Source: Bryoerythrophyllum caledonicum
Lineage: Eukaryota > Streptophyta > Bryopsida > Pottiales > Pottiaceae
Direction of reading: 5' to 3'
NCBI GenBank assembly: GCA_963971425.1
Contig: OZ020514.1
Span: 47,583,527 to 47,647,526 of the forward strand
Length of the DNA: 64,000 bases
The notes under the pieces: model-generated
Database searches by the model: none
What the model saw: the letters and a program-made list of their open reading frames with translations, nothing else
What the model was told of the DNA's origin: nothing
Position numbers and translations under genes: made by a program
Shown: positions 12,903-23,600 of the stretch, piece by piece
How positions within the stretch are numbered: position 1 is the first letter of the stretch
Layout of the letters: each line of letters starts with the position of its first letter

Positions 12903-14163
12903 ATGGCCACTGATTGTAATATTGGAAAGCGTCCCGCGTATGTTGGCTTAGATGCTCAAGATGCATTTGAGCTTCCACCACTAGCATTGGAGAGTCAAGC
13001 CGCAATCCTTCTGATGAACCGAAGGCATTGTCGAAGAGGGCGAAGCAAAAAATGTGTGCACACGAGAAAGATGCGGGTTATCTACCAAAGGAGTATACCG
13101 CATTTCTTCGAGGTGTGGCAATACAATATTACCGTTGGTGGTGTGAAACTGACTTGGTGCGATTCCGTCAAGTTTATTTGAAGAAGGGAGAGCCAAGAAT
13201 CATGTGCCTTGAGGCCGACCTCTAGTCAAAATTTGAGCGCGCTCTGGAGAACCCTAAATTGTACAAGGATGCATATGACATGTACCACTATGCCTCATTC
13301 ATGGAGAGAGTAATCACTCAATGTACGAGTAATGCATCGCATGTATTCGATTGTGAGGTGAAAAAACCTCACAGGGCCAGCATCAGCCTCAAAACTTGGA
13401 ACTCTGCAAGTTCCTCAAAGGTGTGAAGACCACCATCGGCAGGTTTTCAAGCTCTCGTATGAGAGGCATGCCTTTGAATGAACAAGCAATGAAGTCAGCT
13501 ATGGAGATGCATATGTTGCACAATGTGCAATTCCTTCCAAAAGATATCGGAGTCTATGGACTTTTCGGATATGACGCCGTTGGTGGTTACGGAATGGTTT
13601 GGAAGGTTTGCATTGTAGGTGTGAGAGCCATTTTGTCATATATGGAGTTTGCCGGGAAAATGCCAACGGCGTCTCATCCGAAGGAGAAATTTAGACAACG
13701 GTCTCACGAGGCCATGATATGTCATGTTGCACACCGAGGAGTTATAAAGTTTTGGGTGGTGAATACGAAGAATATGGAGGCGTACACATTGTGGTGGAAT
13801 GGTGGTAGTTGGGCCCATTTTAAAACCGTCGATTCAAAGGCAAATCCGGCGGCTTTGATCAACTCAATCCTTTCAGCTCCATACATTTCGGCGGAGGATA
13901 CTGTACAAATTTTAGCCTTTCGGAAGAATAGAGCAAGACTTGCTTGGGCTTTGATGTGCACCATGGCACAAGTCCACAAGGCAAATGTCATTCACAATGA
14001 CATCGCTCCCACAAACGTGCTTGTCCACTTTCCTCCAGAGAAACCAGGGTCCGTCCTCATTGGCGTTTGTGATTGGGGAATTGCGAGCCGAGTATCACAC
14101 AAAGAGCCATCAAAATATGGATTCCGGACTACGACGGAGCTTGACAATCAACGTTGTAGATGA
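12903..14163 (+). pseudogene. Decayed protein-kinase-like gene
   Basis: Coding sequence starts at about 12903 (MATDCNIGKRPAYVGLDAQD) and runs in three successive frames. It has two frameshifts (near 13015 and 13370) and one in-frame TAG (after EADL, near 13224). The last frame (13396-14163, 255 residues) carries kinase hallmarks. These are a glycine loop GGYGMV (residues 63-68), a candidate Lys in FAGK (residue 88), and the catalytic loop HKANVIHNDIAPTNVLV, where HND replaces the usual HRD but Asp and Asn are kept. There is also a metal-binding motif DWG (226-228) in place of DFG. The sequence stops soon after DWG, so the lower C-lobe is missing. The N-terminal 150 residues match no family I know. 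It lies 170 bp downstream of the CACTA element. It may be a multicopy gene family; substrate unknown. Confidence 0.6.
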
Positions 14164-16182
14164 CATTAATACCATATTCATTAAAATGAGACAAAATGTG
14201 AGATTTGAGACTAAAAGCCCATTACTTTGGAAACAAATATTGTGAAAAGTTGTTGCAATTGGAGGCATACATCATGTATCATACAAGAAACATCCCAAAT
14301 CCAACAATAAAACAACATGACATTGCGACTCTCCATAATTTCATTAGACAAGACATACTATTAATAGATCATCATAGAGAATATAATTCCATCCATAGTC
14401 AAAGAGGAGTGAGTACAATAAAATATGGTAATACTAAAATTTTATTTTCATGTCACTGATCACCAAAATAGATAATCACAAGCAAATTTCTTTTTATAGT
14501 AGTCTAGGATCTATTCTATGGTCCCTATAACAAAACTTAGAAGAACTCATGAAGCATATACAATCGTTCCTACTTAGCAGTACCCGGTCTACAATTTATA
14601 AGTTTTTTTAGAGAGCTAAAATGGCTATTAAGACGGCAATATTTTGGATAAATCATGAGTATTGAGATCAACATGATCCAATTAAATTTGATATTGTTAT
14701 TCATAATTTGAGTTCCTAAAATATATCTTCTAAATACAATATTTTTTAAAAATCCTATCTTATAAATGATTATATAATTTATTTCTTTAAAATTAAACAT
14801 ATCTCTTACCAATTTATTTTAAATACTTAAAATCTTAATATGAATTTTTGTTAGTGATTATAAATGGATAATTGAATTTAATGATTAAACAAGTAGTAAG
14901 TGAATAAAATGAACTAGATGAATTGTATAAGTTTAACTAAATATAGGTTTTCCTTGCATCCTTGATAACAAGGTTTTTGCCGAAGATTACTTTCAAGAAT
15001 TTCTTAAATAACACGTTCAAATGTAGTAGCTGATGTTCATAAAGCTAGAGGTATTTTATTATTGATAGATTGAGTAAGCATGATCATATGTTATGCTTAA
15101 TTTCATTCAATAAGTTTAGAAATATACGATTTTTTTTAAAATAACGTATTTTAAATTTATGAATATTTATTTTAGTATAATCTTTTTGATCCAGGTTAAG
15201 TTTGTTTGCTTTTACATACTTTAGAAGAGGTTTGCTTTTCCTTAATTATTTTCTTGTTTAGATAATTTTCATATGCTTTCTTCAAAAATTCCTATTCATT
15301 ACAAACTTGTTAAGATTTTACAGTGTTTGCATTGTTTGAGATTGATTAAGCATTCAACATCTATACTTTGATGACTCTCACTTACTTGAAGTAAGTTTTA
15401 ATGTCAACTATCTCCTGGCTTATCTATCTTTGTAGAACCACTTAACGTTTTCAAAATACTTCAATATTACTTAACCCCAATAAAAGTTCGTGGTCAATTT
15501 TACACCAAAATCGCTTCTAAATTGTTGATTCTAGTGCAAGGAGTAACAAAGGAAACAAATACTTGTATCTCTAAATTTTACCGTAGGATCTTAAAAAATA
15601 CTTACCAAATAATCTACTTACAAAACTTCATTGACATTGACCCCATGGATTGAAAGATTTCTTCTCTGCGTTGAGTGGATCAACAAACTTTGATTTCACA
15701 TGTTGTTAAATACTTGCACTATTCATGGGATTCTAAATGCATTACCATGATGTTTAGCATGATTGAAGTTCCTTGTACACCAATATTCAAAGGTAAAGGA
15801 GTGTAGCATATTCAAAAATATTATGGAAAGAGGTTGAGTTCAGGAACAGTTAGTTATTCATATTTTATGGTTTTTTTGAACTAAATATGATTTAAAATAT
15901 TGATCGAGACAGTCACTATCAAGGATAACTTCACATCTCGTAGTAGAATAAATAAAATTGAAAAATTATGAGGATCTTTATGAGGAAAAGAAGTTTTTGT
16001 GTTCCTTGCCAATAAATGAGTGAAAATGTTTGACGGGTTAAATTTTTTTAAAACCCAAAGACAAATTTTGTTTTTGGACATCTTCAAAGAGGGTAATATT
16101 TTTATTATGTGTGAATAATCTAAATGTCAATAGGAACTTCTATGAAGATTTAAAGCTGCATGGAGTTTATATTTTTTACTTT
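14164..16182. other. AT-rich spacer, no gene seen
   Basis: Two kilobases of strongly AT-rich sequence with no convincing coding frame. It might hold upstream exons or introns of the methyltransferase-like gene that begins mid-domain at 16183, but I could not find one. No terminal repeats were seen. Confidence 0.5.
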
Positions 16183-17616
16183 GAGTGGTACAAAAACGCT
16201 TGATCTACAGGCCGGTTGTGGAGTTCAAAGTCGTCTTGGCGGTGTTATCAAAAGGGAAGCTTGCATTGACCTCATGATTGCTTATATGTCTTACGGGCTT
16301 CCCGTGCCAGAGTTGTTGTTACATGGCAACCGTATCCCTTCTTGGAATGAATCAGATGACAAGTGGGCAGAAGGCATTTTTGAATTTGCAAGGAAATCTC
16401 TTCAAGATGATGGTGATATCCTCCTATTTCATCCCGTAGATCAAGCGGTCTATCTATCCACTGATGTCTTTGCGGAGGCGTATGGTTTTGTCTCTTATCA
16501 AGATTGGTGTAGGATATATAAAATGCCCCTAACGTTTGCTAAGAAACATCAATGCACTGTAAATTTCAAACTTAGCTTCCTTTTTTTGTATTGGCACCCT
16601 TTCTGATTTGCAAGTTATTTTGTCAATTACCTCACATTTTGATCTTATACTTTAAATTTTGTAGACAAAAAGGTTCTTGATACTCCTCTACATCAAGGAG
16701 TCTTTCAAAGAGAACATGGTGGACTCCAAGTTTTCCATTGAGAAGAATCGGACCCTAAGTGCTCTTCAGACAAACCTCGTCGATAAAATTGTCCTCCACA
16801 ATTTAATAGACGCCAATATCGCCTCAAAAACTGAGCAGAAGCTTTGGAGAGGAGCTGGAGAGAAGTGCCCGATCTTGGTTCAGATGCTCGTGGGGAGCTT
16901 CTCCAAACCTGAGAATGTCGTTCTTGATTGCAATGCGACCACCGGTACTCCCCACATTACTTCCTGCTTTCTTTCCATATTCTACTCATTTCTTGATCAC
17001 TAATGCTGGGATTTTGTTATGCAAGAGCTTATGTTTAAGCATGTCGAAGAGCTGTCCGCGACCTTGTGGCATTGGAGGCTGATGTCAAAATTTATGAAGG
17101 GATTATAAATCCCCTCAATGCCCCAACAACAGGAAATTTAGTGCAGGGTAACCGTAAGCACCAAACTTCTCCAGTTATACTTGACAAGAAGCCACTAAAG
17201 AAAATCCCCAAAAACAAGATGTGTACGTCAGTCTAAGCCTATTATATTATTTTTTTACACGGCAATGTAGCAAAGTTTTCTCCTTCACTTTGTTAATTGC
17301 ACTTCAATGCTAACTCCTTTTAAAAAAAAAATTTTAGTAGTTTGATTTTTTCTGTGGCAGGTTACTGAATTTCTTCCCATCTCCTCCAAGCTCGGTATTT
17401 TCCCTACCTTGTTACATAAAACCTGTTGCTAGAGAACTAGAATGTCGTGAAACACCTATGCATTTTCCTAAATCTCCAAGGTTTAACAAGAATGTCAAGA
17501 TGTACTTAGACTTGGAAGCAGTGGATGCAAGTACAAGCGATAGCGGTAACAGTGCCCACGAGAGTTCAACCTCAACCGATTGTATTACAAGTAGAAATAC
17601 CTATATAGAGCCTTGA
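16183..17616 (+). pseudogene. N6/N4-type DNA-methyltransferase-like gene, 5' part missing
   Basis: Four exons join in phase: about 16183-16558, 16665-16944, 17028-17220 and 17361-17616, with GT-AG introns (16559-16664, 16945-17027, 17221-17360) and a TGA stop at 17614-17616. Exon 1 contains a helix plus GDILLFHPVDQ, like the strand after the catalytic loop in N6/N4 methylases. Exon 2 has EKCPILVQMLVGSFSKPENV followed by VLDCNATTG. This corresponds to the EKP...LL...FS.PGD.VLDPFAGSGT signature (AdoMet-binding motif I, degenerate here). Exon 3 continues with ACRRAVRDLVALEAD, the expected strand 2 with an acidic end. Exon 3 has one in-frame TAA (17036-17038), and the D/N/S-PP-Y/F/W catalytic motif is not seen, perhaps because the 5' part is lost. 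The tail is Ser/Thr-rich. Family assignment is inference from motif order. Confidence 0.55.
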
Positions 17617-18559
17617 CATAATATCCTCTATGTTTTTTGATTCATGTCATTCAATGCAGTTGAACGGAGTTCCTACAATTATGAATTCAAGGTGTTTTCT
17701 TTGTTTATTTTGTTTTCCCATTTGTCGTCAACTTGAAAGGTGTGAGTGGTCGTTTGTCTATCACAGTGTATCGCAAGATCTTCAGTCCACCTCAAAGGGC
17801 ACCTTGGCACCAAGGTCCCTAATTTTCCCTTTCGTGTTTTATGTATTACTCTCCCATCTTAAATGATACGAGAGCTTCCTTCCAATTCATTTGAATTTTG
17901 ACTTGTAATTATTCTAGTCTAGCCTGATTGTTTGGATAGAATCATTCATCCACTCTCATCTACATTCATTTGCATTCATCCATCTCAAATATCATCCATT
18001 TATAGTCACCAAAGTTCTGCAAAAAAATAATATATATGACGATAATACCTTCCATTATTCCAATTAGAATCATTATTTTCTACACAGCCATAGGTTTTTC
18101 AATCACTTTCAAAAATACATATCTACAAAATTATGTGGTAATAGGCATGTGAACTAATGATGCCAAAATCCTCACTGCTCACTATTCACTGCTCACTGCT
18201 CATTGCTCACTACTCACATTCTAGCATATTTGCCTCCGTAAAGAACAAAAACAATAGTTTACAAAAGAATCTATTAACTACTGAGCAACATAGGCTAGGA
18301 GATAAGAAATAAATATCTAGACCACAACATTTAGTAATTGGTCTACAAGGACCTCTTTAGTTGTCTCCTTTGCATGTGTTGAAGCCCCTTTCACATTGGC
18401 AAACCACACAATCAACACAAGTTGAATGAACTATTGATTTTGAAAACCTCTCAAGTACACAGAGATCAAGTCAATCTACAAAAAAGACACCAAGAGATTG
18501 TAAAGAAAAAAGATAGGCCAGTTGTAATGGAAGTTCCATCGTTAATCGCCTCTAACACC
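17617..18559. other. Spacer with a short CACTGCTCA-type microsatellite
   Basis: No gene is seen. At about 18173-18222 there is a run of roughly 10-bp units (CACTGCTCACTATTCACTGC style). The rest is AT-rich and unremarkable. The right part may be 3' noncoding sequence of the minus-strand Ty3 fossil. Confidence 0.5.
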
Positions 18560-20659
18560 TTTTATAGCTAGACCTTGTCTATGTAGACTTTCAATGTGCT
18601 AAACACTGTGGACACGGCCATTGATCCACGGCTACCTCTAAAAGAGATGAGATTAGGCATTCTAGATGCCACTCCGAAGAACACAAGTCACAAATGACCA
18701 TTGTAGCTGCCCGTTTGGCACTACCACACAAACAAAATTGTAATCTTACAGAGATGTGAGAAAGACTAGTATGAACAGTGCCATGAATGTGTGGCAAATA
18801 GCAAGGCGCCTAGTTGCGCGTGTGATCCTTCCATACCTTACCATCACAACCTTCTAATAGTAACACTCCCAAGTATTTCACCTCACAAAACTCCAAAGAT
18901 CACCCGTCCCGCCGTCACATCCAAGGTGGTCGGCATTGTTTGTTGCAAATATACATATTCTCCACGAGTAAATTGCCGCACTTGCTGCCGATAGCCTCCT
19001 TTCCATATTGTAGCATAGTGCAACGTATCCAAATGTTGAGCAATGGAGAGGTTTTCCAATGCCACAAGCATCACTCGTTTGATCAAATTTGCACGTTGCT
19101 CACACACTTGAGCCGACGTGTTCGGATTGTCCCTGTTGGCAACACGGTGTCAGCATCTGCCTCAATGGCCTTCGGTAATATTGGATGCCTTCCAAACAAC
19201 AAAAAGTAAGGGGTAAAGGATGTTAAGGATGCTTGCTTATTAAACCGGTAGCCTAGGGCTATCCATTGTTACCACAAATCTCAATCTTGGTGATGTCCTT
19301 TCTGCAATCTATACTTCCAAAGCCTCCTCTTAAAAAATTTCACCATGTACTCCGCCAAACCATTTGTTTTGGGGTGATTCTTCAAAGTAGAATGGTGATC
19401 TATCATCGCTTGCTCACACAACGTTTGAAACTTATCCAAAAACTTTTGTCTTTGGACTCTGAGCACTTTGGCTAGAGTTCCAAAGCAACTTAGAACACAA
19501 TCAAAGAAAACATAAGCGGCTCGTTCACTGAACTTGTCAGGCAAGGCAATCAATTCTACCCACTTCAAGAAATGTTCATCATCACTAATACATACTTGTT
19601 GTGTTAAGGTGTTAGTGGTAGTGGACTTGCAAAGTCCAAGCTCCTTCTGTATTCTAAGCCCATAAATGACAATGGTTGCAATTGTGGCATTGGAGCGTTA
19701 AAAGAGAGTTGCATACAATCACACACAATGCATCGGGCAACCAAAGGTTGAATTTGTGACTACATTCCTCACCACCTATAGTAAAGCAGGAACAAGTTGT
19801 AAGTCTTCCGCACTCCAAAGTACCCAAGGTCTTTATCCTTGTCTTTGATAAGCAACGGAGACGCCACAACTTTTTGGATACCATCCAACGACACTCTCAA
19901 AAGGTGAGTCTTCTCCTACACAAACCGTTTGGCTTGTTGTGAGACCCGATCTCTCTCTTTAACATACCAGGTAGGCACCACTTCTCCATTCTTTAGAAAC
20001 TGCATAACGTTCGTGTTCTCATAAATTTCTTAGGCGCTCGAGATTCTTCATCGCCATCCTCATCTATTGTTGTCATAGTAGCTTCTCCAGTGTCACCTCC
20101 ATGCATAGCCAACACATTTAGAAAGGCCAAACAATGCCAATTTGGCAACGGATTGACCTCATTTCACCATGCCACCAAGTCTCGTAATATTTTCTTGGTT
20201 AGGAATTGGATTGCGGCTAAAGCCGTTAGCATTCATCTTCACTAAGTCCGCTCTGAGCACCACCTTGAAGTTGTATTCCATCAACATCAAGACCCATCAT
20301 GCTAGGTTACCTGTCAATCTGTCAGATTCCATCAACCACCTTATATGTTGATGATTTGTAACCAACCTAAACTCGTTATTATAAAACTAACACAAAAAAT
20401 GAGCAATTGTCCATCTTGTGACCAAACATTTTCCTTCATAAGAGCTATACTGAGCTTTAGCATTGTTCTTATTCCGATTGGCGTACGCAATCATGGACTC
20501 CTTCCCATCATCATCCATTTGGGTCAACACCGCGCTAGTTTTCAACGCGCATAGTCTCCATGTAACAGATATGTCCTTCCTTCTATTGACCTTTGAAGTG
20601 TAGGTGTTGATCCCGAGCGATCCTTCAACTCGTGGAAGGCCGCCTCTTCCTCATCCCTC
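18560..20659 (-). mobile_element. Ty3-type LTR retrotransposon fossil with a PHD finger after the integrase
   Basis: On the minus strand, fragments in family order are present. Reverse transcriptase/RNase H remnants lie at about 20150-20640 and the zinc-binding start of integrase near 19650-19880. The integrase core and C-terminal part follow at 19100-19568 (KNHPKTNGLAE, then GYRFNKQAS and YFLLFGRHPILP). A PHD-type finger is at 18591-18797 (FCLCGSAKRA, CDLCSSEWHLECL, QWPCPQC). The copy is old and broken many times, and no LTR of its own was found. Its right edge coincides with the start of element G1 at 20660, so G1 probably inserted into it. A chromatin-reading module behind the integrase would fit targeting of integration, by analogy with chromodomain Ty3 elements. 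Confidence 0.7.
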
Positions 20660-23600
20660 TGTTACAGAACATGGTGTCGAGGGCGTCTCTGCATCATAGT
20701 GTCTTAGCTTAGATTAATTTGTCACAAATCTACGGGTTTAGGGATGTACAACGGCGCATCACATTCATCCGTGGATGTTTTCCATCCACTTAGGGTTGTA
20801 TGCATGTGCGTAAAGCGCCGCACACGTCCTTGACTTGGCGTCTTTGTCAAGTCAAGCTTTGTGAGTAAATTAGAGAGTGTTTAGTGATGACCTTTGCTTA
20901 AAAGTGATTGTTTATCATTAGTAAAGACTTTGCATGCTCTTATACTACTTGCACTTGTTGATTCTCCGGTCGTGGAGTACGACACGCTTGACTACCATAG
21001 TCATTCACTACTTATTCACTTGACAAAGACCTCCCCACATATTCTTCTTTAACTATGAAATTAGAGCTTAGAGAGATGGAATTTTTTTTAAGGTACCTAG
21101 ATTGATGTTGAAGTGCTCGTTTAGAAGATTCCAACGCAACAAACGACCCATGATTAGGACTATTTTTGAAGAAATAGTGGGCGGTGAAAGTTTGGAGTGA
21201 AAAAAGACAGTTGCTAGACCTACTGCCAATAGTTTCATCCATTTTGCAAATTTTCATCTGTCTTTCATTTTTTCATCCATCGGACAAGTTTTCATTTGTG
21301 GGACGATTCTTCATCCGCGACTGCAATTTTCATCCATTGTGGATGAAAGTGTAATTTTGGGTAGAACCATTTAACTGTGAGTTAATATCTTCCAAAATAA
21401 TTACTATTTTTGTATTTTGACTTCAAATTTGAGCTTTCTATGGGGGTTTCTTCCTAGTCTAATTGAGAAACTATTAATTGAAATGTTTTTCAAAAACCAC
21501 ATTTTTGTGGGTGTTACAAAAAAAATATTAAAATAGTCGCTTCTTTGAAGTTCATTTGTGGAGGCAATTTAGCTTGGATTTGAGCAAAATTTGCGCTCAC
21601 TTTATTTGAAATTTTCTACAGAAGCCATTACAATTATTGGATTGGCATTTGACGTTAATCTTCAGCATTAAATGATGATTTTTAAAGGCTGAATTGTGTT
21701 TTTGAACACCAACTTCCATAAATTTCCATAGAACTTCAAGTTTTGAGACTTGGGGAAACACTCTCTTTGCATTGCAGGTTTGCGACTCGAGCCATTGAGT
21801 GCAGGCATGTGCCAGTGGCTCTAACCCCTTGTCTTTCCTGCTTTTATTTTGTTGGTAAAGAGGATCCAGTTTTGATTTTTGGATTTTTGCGCGGTACCTT
21901 TCCGTGTTGTGGGCTTGTTGCTAGTGTTTTCCAATGGTCCCATTTATTATTCTATTAAATCGTGATAGGGTACGGTAGGGGTGGTATCGAGTTGATGGTT
22001 GGCAAGACCTTTTTATGTAAAGGGTTGTGGTTGGACCTATTGTGGGAATCCATTCCCACAAGGTTTTGGAAGTTAATCTAAAAATCCGGCAAAAACAAAA
22101 AAAATAGTTAAATAAGTACGATAGTCTAGACTAGAATCGAACATATAGTCAGTTTGTCGGAATAAAAAAGGGTGGACCCGGTTGAAATCCTTAATTGCTC
22201 CTAATACTGCTAAACAGGTGGCCGGAGTAGTTGTTGGAACTACGGGGAAGTTTGCCATCCCGAGCTGTCACCATCAATCGTACTGCTTCCGCCCTTGATG
22301 AAGGTTCTGCCGGACAATCCTGAAGACCCGAACGAAGTTAGTCTACTGAAGGCACGCTTACAGGGAATGGGTTGCGCCGGGTTCCTGGACGTTGCCTTGG
22401 GTATCCGAGAAAAGGTGTTCGTCCGGGAGTTGTTAGGAACGCCAGACCTCAAGTACGATGGGATGCTGCGAGGATAACCGAAACTGTAGGGAGTTCTCGA
22501 ATAGACGCAAGCATACGACTTCCGGGCAGGGCGTATGAAGGTAGTCGAACGGAGAGACGAGTTCCTGGCAATGGAGTTTGAAGGGAAGGTAGACCCGAAG
22601 GAAGGATTCTGCATCCAAGATCTGAAGCATCTGGACGCCGGGCTCGTGGTAGGGCTTTTGAACCCTATCTTCCATCCGGAAAAGCCGAAGCGGCTGGTGT
22701 CCAAATGGGCATGTACCTTCCTTGAAGCACTCCAGGGAATGATAGTGGTGGATTGGGGTACGCTTATGAGCGAGATGATTAACCGGCTCGTGGCAAATTT
22801 CCAGAAGGTGAAGAAATCCGCAACCCCTCTAGCCTCTTATGTGGCGCAGTTCTACTGCCACCATCAGCAACTCACGTAGACGGAATAGAGGGTGTATGAC
22901 GAATTCCTAAGCTTCCTGAAGTACGGAGGTGAGGAAACGGATGAAGAGTCCGGAGAAGATGCTGAGCTAGTGCCGCACACAACAACGACAGACACTCCGG
23001 AAGAAGACTAGAGGAACCAGAAGAGAGCATGAGACAAGGACCTGGATCCGGAGAGTCTGGATACCAGTCTATCAACCGGATCGTCCAGCTCAGATAAGGC
23101 CGGGCCGTCCGAGGAAGCCAGCTAGAAGAGGCCGAAGCTTAACCCAGAGGACTCCGAAGGCCAGATGGTGGAGATCGATGAGATTCTGCACAGACTGACC
23201 TGGAGAGTGAAAACTCCGGGAGGTCAACTACGCCATGAAGAAAGGAGTGGAGCAGGTTTTCTGGAGTCTAAGCGTCAGCCGGAAAGAAGAAGTCATTCTC
23301 CAAGTGCATGATCTCCGGAACAAGGAGATTTCCGTGAAGGCGGTGCACCTATAGGTCTCCAACTTGTATCAAGCCAACACGGCGTTGGAGAAATTCTCCG
23401 CTTGATCGTCTCCGCTTGATCAAAGAGCGTTGGATCTTCTTCGATCAAGCGGAAAAGATGGGAGACACCTAGGGTCAGATGAAGCTACTAGTGGACAACA
23501 TAACCCATGTGAGTCCGGAACACAGGGCGGCCCAAGTACCGGAGGACTTCATGACCCCTGACCAGACCACGGCTCCTCCGGAATCACCACAATCCGAGCC

